Below the pieces are notes generated by a model that was not told where the DNA came from, searched no databases, and saw only the letters and a list, made by a program, of their open reading frames with translations. The translations under genes and the position numbers were made by a program. From Candidatus Zixiibacteriota bacterium (GTDB lineage Bacteria; Zixibacteria; MSB-5A5; JAABVY01), in contig DSEQ01000007.1 of the NCBI GenBank assembly GCA_011056555.1, positions 45,000-108,999 on the forward strand: 64,000 bases of DNA, in the 5' to 3' direction. Below, piece by piece: positions 15,410-23,908 of this stretch (position 1 is its first letter; each line of letters begins with the position of its first letter).

Positions 15410-17472
15410 CCACCAAGGCGAACAATTCCACATACATGGCTGAAATTGAGGACATGATTGTGCCGGGCGGAGCGGAAAACCAGACTATCAGTCATATAAT
15501 TTATAATCAGTTCAAGAAAAATCTGGAAAGCGGCTACTTCATCATGCCCGATGATTCTCCCTATGCCGAAATATTTGAAGACATGGATTTTAGTCCGCCC
15601 CTGCAAGAGTGCACATTTGTAAGCCGGACGGAATATCATGAGCTCATCCGCAGGGTGGGCCTGCATGAAAATGCGTTTTTCCTGCCCTATGAGGATTTTG
15701 ATCTGGCCTTGAAACTGAAATTCATGCCTGGTTTTCCGGAATCGGCTCTGGGAGCGGATAATCTTATTCCCTTGAACAATTATATCCGCACATACCTGGG
15801 CAAAATAATTAAGGCCTACACGGTCTACCTGAATGTGCTGAACCATCTGAGCCAGATGATGCTCACGAGCGTGGAGATAGAGACGATTTTTCCGGTTTTG
15901 GTGAAGGAACTCAAGAAGCTGGTCAATTTCAGTCACATGTCACTCGTAACCTATCACCCGGACTTCGAATCTTTTCGGCTCGAGGCTGAATACGACGATC
16001 AGAATGATGCCTGCAGTTTCAAGAAGCAGTTCATAAAATTGAGCGAGACCAGCCTGGCCGGACTATTATCAAAAAAGAAGGCCTTTATCGCATCGTTGAA
16101 AGATATAGGCCAGGGAGTGGTGGCACAAAGAATGTTCCGGATGGGCTACCAGTCTTTTTTGTTCAGTCCGATTTATGATAAGGGCGAACTGCTGGCAAGC
16201 CTGAATCTGGCTACAAGAGATGTCGATGCTTACGATGACAGGCATATTAAGCTGCTATCGAAGGTCTGCGGTGTTACCGGAGGTGCACTGAAGTCAGCGG
16301 TAAATCACAGCCACCTGCAGCAGTTGATGAATGACTATGACAATGCCAGGAAACATTTCATGCAGCTCGAAAAATCGCGCAATTTTATCGATATAACCCG
16401 GGGCGTCCTGCATGCCTTTAACAATCACCTGGCTCTGATAATGGGCCGGGCCCAGATTTTGAGGCAGTTCAGCGGCGATGTCATCAAGCTGGAAACTGCC
16501 CGTAAGGGTTTGGATATTATTCTCAATGCCTCCACCCAGGCCTCGAACCAGATAGCTGAACTGCAAAAATATGCCCGCCTCAGGCCTGATGACGATCCGG
16601 ACCTGATTCAGTTTAAGGGACTGATCGAGGAAATAATCGAGCTCTCCATGCCCCGCTGGAAGGCGATTGCCCATGGGGTCATAGAATTCAGGCTCAATAT
16701 CGATACCCAGCTGGTGATAAAGGGCTACCGCAAAAAGATCAAGGAAGCGCTGATCAACATTCTTATGAATGCGGTCGAGGCCGAGGAGGAGCATGGGGGC
16801 GAAATCTCAATAAGCGCGCGCGCGGAAGGCGACATGGCCGTAATCTGTATCAAAGACCAGGGCAAGGGAATAGAAAAAGATGCCATACCGAGGGTATTCA
16901 ATCCATTTTACACGACCAAACCCGATGGGACGGGGCTGGGGCTGGCGGTGAGTTATAGAATTATCAAGGAACATTCCGGTAGGCTGGAAATAGAAAGCAG
17001 TCCCGGTAAGGGAACCGCTGTTACCATCACGCTTCCGCTTAAAATCAGGAAGACTGAGAGCAGTTTTGGGAATTCGGATTCCAGATTAATCAAGAACATT
17101 GTGGTTGTGGACCAGAACCGCATCCGCAGGAACCTGCTTTCAAATCTGCTGCAAAATTTGAAGTTGAAAGTAAAATCTGCTAAATCGCTCGCCTCTGTGG
17201 ACGGCATAATAGCTGAGGAAAAGCCGGATTTGGTTATCCTGGATGATGAACTTGAGGAGGTAAATCCGGTGGAGTATTTTGCCATGATTAAGACCAGGCT
17301 GCCGGAAATTCGTACCTGCCTTGTCAGCGTCTCAGCCAGACCTGATGAGCAGAAGCGCCTGAAAGAACAGGGAGTTGACGCCATACTAACCAAGCCCTTC
17401 GAACAGGGCCAGATCAGGGAAACCATCGACCGGCTTTGCAGAACCGCGCCGAGCAAGCAGCCTTCGGAATAG
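15406..17472 (+). CDS. Hybrid histidine kinase (GAF - HisKA - HATPase - receiver)
   Basis: A soluble 688-aa kinase. After about 140 residues without a clear domain comes a GAF module (about 150-305, ending LASLNLATRD). The H-box HAFNNHLALIMGRAQIL carries the acceptor His. The ATPase has its N-box in EALINILMNAVEAEEE, G1 in IKDQGKGIE, F-box NPFYTTKPDGTGLGLAVSY and G2. A C-terminal receiver (about 562-680) has DLVILDDE with the acceptor Asp, LVSVSAR for the switch Ser, and LTKPF for the Lys; its first acidic pair is reduced to VVDQNR. It overlaps the preceding sensor gene by 4 bp. No output regulator is adjacent, unless the downstream gene block is the target. Confidence 0.85.
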   Translation: MTTKANNSTYMAEIEDMIVPGGAENQTISHIIYNQFKKNLESGYFIMPDDSPYAEIFEDMDFSPPLQECTFVSRTEYHELIRRVGLHENAFFLPYEDFDLALKLKFMPGFPESALGADNLIPLNNYIRTYLGKIIKAYTVYLNVLNHLSQMMLTSVEIETIFPVLVKELKKLVNFSHMSLVTYHPDFESFRLEAEYDDQNDACSFKKQFIKLSETSLAGLLSKKKAFIASLKDIGQGVVAQRMFRMGYQSFLFSPIYDKGELLASLNLATRDVDAYDDRHIKLLSKVCGVTGGALKSAVNHSHLQQLMNDYDNARKHFMQLEKSRNFIDITRGVLHAFNNHLALIMGRAQILRQFSGDVIKLETARKGLDIILNASTQASNQIAELQKYARLRPDDDPDLIQFKGLIEEIIELSMPRWKAIAHGVIEFRLNIDTQLVIKGYRKKIKEALINILMNAVEAEEEHGGEISISARAEGDMAVICIKDQGKGIEKDAIPRVFNPFYTTKPDGTGLGLAVSYRIIKEHSGRLEIESSPGKGTAVTITLPLKIRKTESSFGNSDSRLIKNIVVVDQNRIRRNLLSNLLQNLKLKVKSAKSLASVDGIIAEEKPDLVILDDELEEVNPVEYFAMIKTRLPEIRTCLVSVSARPDEQKRLKEQGVDAILTKPFEQGQIRETIDRLCRTAPSKQPSE

Positions 17473-17633
17473 TATGACCATCCACTAATCCGTTGACAAT
17501 CTGCTGAATACGCACCTCAATTAAACCAAAACATTAATTCCCGCTGCAGTTATATCTTGCCATCAAATTCAATTTGATGTATATTAAATGGTAGCTTTAC
17601 TACTGGCTTGACCTGAACTTTATAATTATTTAA

Positions 17634-17662
17634 TTGACAAGAAGATATAACATCAATATTTT
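17634..17662 (+). promoter_or_regulatory. Possible promoter for the cargo/PorV/regulator gene run
   Basis: TTGACA at 17634-17639, then TATTTT at 17657-17662 with a 17-bp spacer, 75 bp before the TTG start at 17737. The remaining 17473-17736 gap is AT-rich and shows nothing else. Confidence 0.35.
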
Positions 17663-17736
17663 TGCATAGCTGACAGAATTATTGAGATAAAATTGTGTGT
17701 GTATTAATTTAATGTCTTTAAAGGAGTTGCGCTGTA

Positions 17737-20700
17737 TTGTCAAGTAGATTTGGGCTGCTAATCATCTTAGCCTTGGTAATATTCTCTCCATCGAGTATCT
17801 GCGCACAGATAATCTATGGAGGGGAATCATACAGTCTCGAGGAGTGGGATCAGGTTGCCCCTGGTCTTGCCGGGGAGAAGACCGCTCTGTCGCCGGTTGA
17901 CAGTATTGTCAATAACTTGGAGATAGGAGTAGTAGGTGAGATCGATAACCATACCTTGAGTTTCATACAAACAGATTCGGTGATGTATCCAAAGAGCCGA
18001 GCCATAATCACATTTCCTGATGGTTTTGATATTACGACATTCACAAAAATAAGGTATGATGATAATGATATAAACAGCATTAATCTGGTAATTGACACAA
18101 CTGTCATTTCTGATAACACTTTCCTTATATATTTTGCCGATTCCGGATCTATTCCAGTTGCGGGAAGCCTGGTCGGGATAGATATGGAGGGAATCACAAA
18201 CGAAACAGAAAGCGGATCCTATCAACTGATTCTGACATTAACAGACAGCACCGGTGTGGTTACAGCGGGACCTAATTTCAGTCAGCCTTTTTTGCTCTCG
18301 CCGGGAGAGCTGAATTCTATAGAAGTCGATCCCTCGACATTACAGGAAATCTATGCCGGTGATTTTTTTCAATTCGATTGTTTATGTTCCGACAGCTTTA
18401 ACAACGCATTGGAGTGTCCTGAGGAAACTTGGTATCTTGATGATCCGGCCGGAGAGATAGATTCAACCGGTTTGTTTTTAGCAAAATATACTGGTTTCAA
18501 TGATTTCAAAGCAAAATGCGATGCCGGTGGAATTACGGCCGAATCGGGTTCGCTCTATGTGCTGGCAGGTGATCCGGTTAGATTCAATATGGACGGGCTT
18601 CCGGATACGACGATTGTGGCCGGTAAGATACTTGATAGCTCAGTCCATGTCATAGTAGAGGACCTGTATGGAAACGAAGTAGGACGCTATAGAGGTGCCG
18701 CATGGTTCGAGAGTTCCGACACTGCGGCCGAACTTCTATACGATTCGATCAACAAGTATTCGTTTAATGAGGTGGATGATGGGCAAAAGTACTTCCCTGA
18801 TTCTGCCTTCATATTCCACACCGCCGGGCAGCAAACGATCCGGATTACGGATGGGTCGATATCCTCTGAGTATAAATATATAGTAGTTAAGCCGGACATC
18901 GCTGCCCACATAACCGTGCAAGATCCATCCGATACCGTTACGGCCGGAGAGAATTTCCTGATACAGATTACCAGCCTCACTGATGTTTCCGGCAATCTGC
19001 TCTCAGGAGTCGTTGACGTTCAGCTTTCCGGAGATGGTATCGCTCCCGATGGCACGGAGCCGATCATTAATCCTATATTTGTTGAAGCGGGGAGCGGGCA
19101 GGCTTCTCAGAGGCTGCCGAAAGCAGGGCCAGCTAATTTCACTTTGACTATTGATACTCTTATTTATCAGCTCGACACAATCCGTGTCATAAACTCCGCT
19201 GCGGATCATATCGAATTTGAGCTGAACACACCGCAAACTGTCGGTCAGTCTTTTGCCGCTCCCGCCAGCCTGACTGTGCTGGATCGTTTTGATAATGTTG
19301 TATCCGATTTTAATGCATTTGAAGATACTGTAACCATTTCTCCACTTCCACCGGCCGAGGGTGAAGTCATAAACGGGATTATCGCCGACAGCCAGGCATT
19401 TGTGGATGGGGTTTGCGATTTGACTCAATTCGATATGTATTACAGTGGCCCCGCCCGCTTCCTGAAATTCAGCGCTGTTTCACAGAGCGGAGTGCAGGGA
19501 AATTCGGAGACTGTCGAGATCAATTCCGCCTTGATCGAGCAGTTGTATTTATCCGACTCGACGCTGTATATAGGCGATACGTTCTCTGCTTCGGTTACAA
19601 TTTCCAATTTTGGTTCCGATACGCTCACGGTTGACACAATTGAATTGTTTTCATCACAGGGTGATTTGCCTGTACAAAGTGCAATTCCCGGCCCGGGATT
19701 TCGGATTCAAGGGAACAGCTCAGCTACCTTCGAGCTCTATTCTTTCATACCCGAAACTTTTGAAATCGGAATAATAGAATTCGGGGCCAGCTTCATAGGC
19801 ACGTATGACGAGCTGACCATCTCCGACACCTCCGAATTTCTGGCCTCGATGAGAATTCTCAGCCAGGAACTGGCCGATTATGTGCCCGGGTCGCTAACGC
19901 CTGTGCTTATGACCAAGGGAGGATCGTATTCTGCGCGCCTTGAACTGCAGAACCTTGGCGGGGCTGTAATCAGCCTGAACACTGACAGCTATCTCGATTT
20001 TATTCTTGATGCGGATACATTCAGGACCTATCTGGAAGTGCCCACCTTTTTACCGGCAACGGGGACCGAAGTCGTTCTTTTCTTTGATGAGATAATGCTT
20101 CCAGGGGCCCTCGCCTCCGGACAGTATGCGGCAGCGCTTCATCTTTTCGGTCTTCAGGGGCAGTCCAGTTATTCGGACCTGGTGTCTATATCCGATTCGA
20201 TAACCTTGCAGAGTCCTCCGGACTTGGTTTATCTCCAGGGCTCATTTGGGCCTGATTCGGCTTATCTTGGAACTGAAATTGCCCCGGTGTTGTCTGTTGA
20301 GAATCTGGGTGAGGCAGTCTTTGAAATCGACAGGCAGCTTTCCCGGTTGGAGTTGGAGGCTGACGGCCGGCAGGTGATTTTCAGGCCGGCGGTTGACGGA
20401 GATCCCATATTTCCGGGCGGGAATCAAATTAGCTTTGACAGCGAACTTGTGCCGTCAGATTCTCTGCTCACGTCAAACACATTATCTCTTCATCTTGAAG
20501 GCACCGCCAACCAGCAAAATGTTGCTTTTGATATTGAGATTGGACCTGATCTTCTAACCCTGCTTAATCCCGGCAAGGTGCAAATCTGGAGTACAACAAA
20601 CAGGGCTCCGAATTCTCCCCGGGTCAATACCGGACAGAGTTTTAATATCACAGTGGCAGCGAGAAATCGGGGCCAGGAGGCGGTTGAAGAGATCCGGTTG

Positions 20701-22065
20701 AGTCTGCAAGGAGAGGGCAGCACCGTGTTACAGAGTTCATTGACCATCCCTTCGCTGGCGCCCGATGAAACTGATTCTGTTACATTTAATGTAACCGCCA
20801 GCGGCACTCCGAACATAGCGGAGGTGTTCGAGGCTTCTATAGATAACGCCTTCGGGGCAATTACCGGTCTGCCGGCCTTCGTCGAGAATCCGGTTGACAA
20901 TAATACGGTCGCGACCGTGGAACTGCCGGCCAGCATTTCGGCCAACCTTCAGATCGTGTCTCCGCCCGATGCTCTGGATAATGTCCTGGGCATAAAACAG
21001 GATTTTACCCTGCAAGCGGAATTTATAAACAGCGGTGATGCAAAGGTCAGCCCAGGTACAGCGAGGCTGATTCTTCCTGAGGGATTTGTAACCGGCGATC
21101 TTCTCGATTCTGTTGATTTTGTAATCGGCGATCCGCTCACCTGGGATATTACTGCGCCGTCAACACCGCGAGAGACAGAGCTGATCGTAGAGATTGTTAA
21201 GCTTCCGATTGACTCGAATAGTTTAGACTCAGCTCTAGTAGAAAAAAGAACCGATACGCTTGCCGTGACCGTGGAGGATGAGCTGCCGCAGACATTTGTG
21301 GACTGGCAATTTGAAGATTACGATCTGGTCTATCCCGGCCAGACCCTGCCGGTTGTCGAGCTGGAATTTTCACCCGGAATCTTGAGTACCAGCAGAGTGC
21401 TGCTGTCGGGTATGACTTTCCTATTTACCGATCGCCAGGGACGCGCGTTTGAACTTGATAATTTGTTGCTTTCCGGTACTATTTCATATGAGCAACTGGA
21501 ATATCCGGGTACTATCAGCTCCAATACTCTCAGCTTCAATTTCGGGGATGGTATCATATTTGATGCCGAGCGTTCGGCGGTTCTGAATCTGGAAATTGTA
21601 ATTGATGATCAGGCCGCACTTGAAAATTTCATAATATCACTGGATTCAGATCATATAACTGCAAATGATTACAGGTTCGAAGTACTCGGCAGCCCGTTGG
21701 TCGTAAAGTCTATTGATGGCGGCGCTTTTGCCATTTCCAAAAGCTATGGCACGGTACAATCGGAATTTGAAAATTCATTTTATAATTATCCCAATCCCTT
21801 TAACCCTGATGTTGAGGCAACTTCGATAGTTTATTATCTGCCGAGTGCCAGTGATGTAGATTTAACAATTTACACCTTGATCGGCGAGGAAGTGTTTACC
21901 ACAAGTATCCCTGCGGGTTCCCCCGGAGCGCAGGGAGGCACGATCAACAGCATCTACTGGGATGGGCGTAACGATGAGGCGCTTGAAGTTCGCGAAGGGG
22001 TATATCTGGCAGTCGTAAAATATTCGGGCGGTGAAGCCTGGACAAAAATTGCGGTGGTGAAGTAG
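17737..22065 (+). CDS. Very large secreted protein with type IX secretion C-terminal sorting domain
   Basis: 1442 aa. It begins with a TTG codon after AAGGAG, and opens with a signal peptide (MSSRFGLLIILALVIF, cleavage likely after CA at residue 23). The body is a long series of Ig/CARDB-like beta modules, with recurring phrases such as LYLSDSTLYIGDTFSASVTI and PPDLVYLQGSFGPDSAYLG, typical of extracellular stalk or adhesin proteins. The last 100 residues form the FlgD-Ig/T9SS sorting domain: NYPNPFNP near residue 1350, then IVYYLPSASDVDLTIYTLIG, and the final strand ending in IAVVK. The family is expected to cross the outer membrane by T9SS. It directly abuts a PorV-like barrel gene. No catalytic domain is seen. 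Confidence 0.82.
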   Translation: MSSRFGLLIILALVIFSPSSICAQIIYGGESYSLEEWDQVAPGLAGEKTALSPVDSIVNNLEIGVVGEIDNHTLSFIQTDSVMYPKSRAIITFPDGFDITTFTKIRYDDNDINSINLVIDTTVISDNTFLIYFADSGSIPVAGSLVGIDMEGITNETESGSYQLILTLTDSTGVVTAGPNFSQPFLLSPGELNSIEVDPSTLQEIYAGDFFQFDCLCSDSFNNALECPEETWYLDDPAGEIDSTGLFLAKYTGFNDFKAKCDAGGITAESGSLYVLAGDPVRFNMDGLPDTTIVAGKILDSSVHVIVEDLYGNEVGRYRGAAWFESSDTAAELLYDSINKYSFNEVDDGQKYFPDSAFIFHTAGQQTIRITDGSISSEYKYIVVKPDIAAHITVQDPSDTVTAGENFLIQITSLTDVSGNLLSGVVDVQLSGDGIAPDGTEPIINPIFVEAGSGQASQRLPKAGPANFTLTIDTLIYQLDTIRVINSAADHIEFELNTPQTVGQSFAAPASLTVLDRFDNVVSDFNAFEDTVTISPLPPAEGEVINGIIADSQAFVDGVCDLTQFDMYYSGPARFLKFSAVSQSGVQGNSETVEINSALIEQLYLSDSTLYIGDTFSASVTISNFGSDTLTVDTIELFSSQGDLPVQSAIPGPGFRIQGNSSATFELYSFIPETFEIGIIEFGASFIGTYDELTISDTSEFLASMRILSQELADYVPGSLTPVLMTKGGSYSARLELQNLGGAVISLNTDSYLDFILDADTFRTYLEVPTFLPATGTEVVLFFDEIMLPGALASGQYAAALHLFGLQGQSSYSDLVSISDSITLQSPPDLVYLQGSFGPDSAYLGTEIAPVLSVENLGEAVFEIDRQLSRLELEADGRQVIFRPAVDGDPIFPGGNQISFDSELVPSDSLLTSNTLSLHLEGTANQQNVAFDIEIGPDLLTLLNPGKVQIWSTTNRAPNSPRVNTGQSFNITVAARNRGQEAVEEIRLSLQGEGSTVLQSSLTIPSLAPDETDSVTFNVTASGTPNIAEVFEASIDNAFGAITGLPAFVENPVDNNTVATVELPASISANLQIVSPPDALDNVLGIKQDFTLQAEFINSGDAKVSPGTARLILPEGFVTGDLLDSVDFVIGDPLTWDITAPSTPRETELIVEIVKLPIDSNSLDSALVEKRTDTLAVTVEDELPQTFVDWQFEDYDLVYPGQTLPVVELEFSPGILSTSRVLLSGMTFLFTDRQGRAFELDNLLLSGTISYEQLEYPGTISSNTLSFNFGDGIIFDAERSAVLNLEIVIDDQAALENFIISLDSDHITANDYRFEVLGSPLVVKSIDGGAFAISKSYGTVQSEFENSFYNYPNPFNPDVEATSIVYYLPSASDVDLTIYTLIGEEVFTTSIPAGSPGAQGGTINSIYWDGRNDEALEVREGVYLAVVKYSGGEAWTKIAVVK

Positions 22066-23898
22066 ATGATATTCAGGAACAGGAAAGCATTTGTCTTGAT
22101 AGTCGTGCTGCTGCTTCTGAGCACGCAGGCCGATGGCGCCGATCCCTCGGGCCGTGAGAGCCTGTTCATACTGGGCGCCGGCGCCAGGCCTCTGGGTATG
22201 GGGGGAGCCTTTACAGCAGTTGCCGATGACGGTTCGGCGGTCTATTATAATCCGGCCGGGCTTGGATATCTGGAGTACCGCGAGCTGACGCTGTTCCATA
22301 CCCCGCTTTACGAGGGAACCAATTACATGTTCGGGGCTTTGTCCTATCCAATTCTCGGATTCGGCGCGGTTGGAATAGGCGGCCTGAGACTTGGCACCGA
22401 TGATGTCGTGTTTCGCGACAGGCTGGGCAGGCTGGGCAGTTTCGATTACAGCAACGGCCAGTACTGGCTGTCTTACGGCATTAAGGTCTTCGACTATATC
22501 GCGCTCGGTATGAATATGAAATATCTGGACCAGTCCCTGGGTGACCTGGGCACTTCCACCGGCTCTGTCGATCTCGGGCTCCTGGCACATTATAGAAACA
22601 CAGTGTTTTTTGGCATTAACGCGCAGGATCTTGTGTCCGGCGAAATGAAGCTCGGCAGCAGGGGAGAAAAGCTGCCATACAATATCAAGGCGGGTGTGGC
22701 CGCAAGATACAGCACCCCCAATTTGGATTTCCTGCTTGCGGGTGATATTGACAAGACTGAGGATGTCGGTGCAAAATTCCATATCGGGGGAGAGGTCGGC
22801 ATCAAGAGTATTTTCTTCCTGCGAGGGGGATACGATCGTTCCGAGATTACCTTCGGCGCCGGGGTTCACTACAAATTTGCCAGGTTCGATTATGCCTACA
22901 AGGGACATTCCGAACTGGATCCCACCCATCGGCTGGGCGTTTCGTTCTTCTTTGGGCCGACAATCTCGGAGCAAAAAGCCAGGCGGGTAGAACGGCAGCG
23001 CGAGGAAGAAGCGCTGCGGGCCGAGGAAGTTCGCAGAGAACGCATGGCCGACCTGAGAACCAGGGCTGATGATTTCTATCAGAACCAAGTCTGGGATTCC
23101 GCGGTTGTATATTACAATCAGGTGCTTGCCTATGATACTGAAAATATTCATGCGATAACGAGGATTCATGAAATCAGCGACAAACTTGAGAGTCGTGCCA
23201 GGCAGGAATTAGACACCCGGGCGGGTGAACTTGCCTTCGAGAGATTGATGCGGCAATATAATAGAATAGCAGATTCGCTCTATGAATCAGGTGAATATGA
23301 AAAGGCCCGGCTGGAATATGAAAAAGTACTCCAGCTTGATTCAGCCAATTCAAAGGCCCTGGACCGCCTATCTGAAATAGAGGTTCATTTTGACCGGGCG
23401 GCGGATTCACTGAAAGCGCGTGGACAGGCTTTGATCGCTCAGAACGAGTATGCCGAGGCGGTGGTGGTATTGACCGAGGCCCAGGAGTTAAGCCCGGACG
23501 ATGCTGAAATCGGAAGGCGTATAGCATTTGCCAGGACCCGGCTCCTGATTGACCGGAAGCTCAGGAATGCCGCAGAGAAACTTGATGAAGGTGATACTGC
23601 TGCGGCCCGCGTAATCTTCCAGGAAATACTCGAACTCGATCCTGAAGAGCCGTTAACGCTCGATTATCTTGAACAGCTCGAGAGAGAAACTGAAATCGAG
23701 CCGGTATCGATCGGGCAGTTAAAAGCCGACAGCCAGTACTGGAATCTCTATCTGGAGGGCCTGGAGCTGTTCGGGGATGGAAAGTACAGGGAGGCGATTG
23801 AAAAATGGGAGATCGTGCTGGAAAAATATCCGGGCTCCCGGGATGTAAGAGAAAATATACGGCAGGCGCGGCTGCGCCTGAGGAATCAGGGCCAGTAA
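22066..23898 (+). CDS. PorV/PorQ-family outer-membrane barrel fused to TPR domain
   Basis: A 610-aa protein. The ATG at 22066 directly follows the previous stop. Signal peptide 1-25 (MIFRNRKAFVLIVVLLLLST). The barrel part (about 30-305) starts with the family hallmark LGAGARPLGMGGAFTAVADD and YYNPAGLGYLE, then alternating beta strands ending in HRLGVSFFFGP. PorV-like proteins belong to the type IX secretion machinery, where PorV carries cargo to the attachment complex. From about 310 a charged helix (RRVERQREEEALRAEEVRRE) leads into at least five TPR-like repeats (330-605). A PorV barrel with a long periplasmic TPR tail is unusual. With the upstream cargo it probably forms a dedicated export pair. 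Confidence 0.8.
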   Translation: MIFRNRKAFVLIVVLLLLSTQADGADPSGRESLFILGAGARPLGMGGAFTAVADDGSAVYYNPAGLGYLEYRELTLFHTPLYEGTNYMFGALSYPILGFGAVGIGGLRLGTDDVVFRDRLGRLGSFDYSNGQYWLSYGIKVFDYIALGMNMKYLDQSLGDLGTSTGSVDLGLLAHYRNTVFFGINAQDLVSGEMKLGSRGEKLPYNIKAGVAARYSTPNLDFLLAGDIDKTEDVGAKFHIGGEVGIKSIFFLRGGYDRSEITFGAGVHYKFARFDYAYKGHSELDPTHRLGVSFFFGPTISEQKARRVERQREEEALRAEEVRRERMADLRTRADDFYQNQVWDSAVVYYNQVLAYDTENIHAITRIHEISDKLESRARQELDTRAGELAFERLMRQYNRIADSLYESGEYEKARLEYEKVLQLDSANSKALDRLSEIEVHFDRAADSLKARGQALIAQNEYAEAVVVLTEAQELSPDDAEIGRRIAFARTRLLIDRKLRNAAEKLDEGDTAAARVIFQEILELDPEEPLTLDYLEQLERETEIEPVSIGQLKADSQYWNLYLEGLELFGDGKYREAIEKWEIVLEKYPGSRDVRENIRQARLRLRNQGQ

Positions 23899-23908
23899 TT
23901 CAGAAAAT

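Noticed and set aside
21862..23169. 435-aa open frame on the minus strand
   Set aside because: It is antisense to the PorV-like gene, whose signal peptide, family motifs and tight operon spacing show the plus strand is coding.
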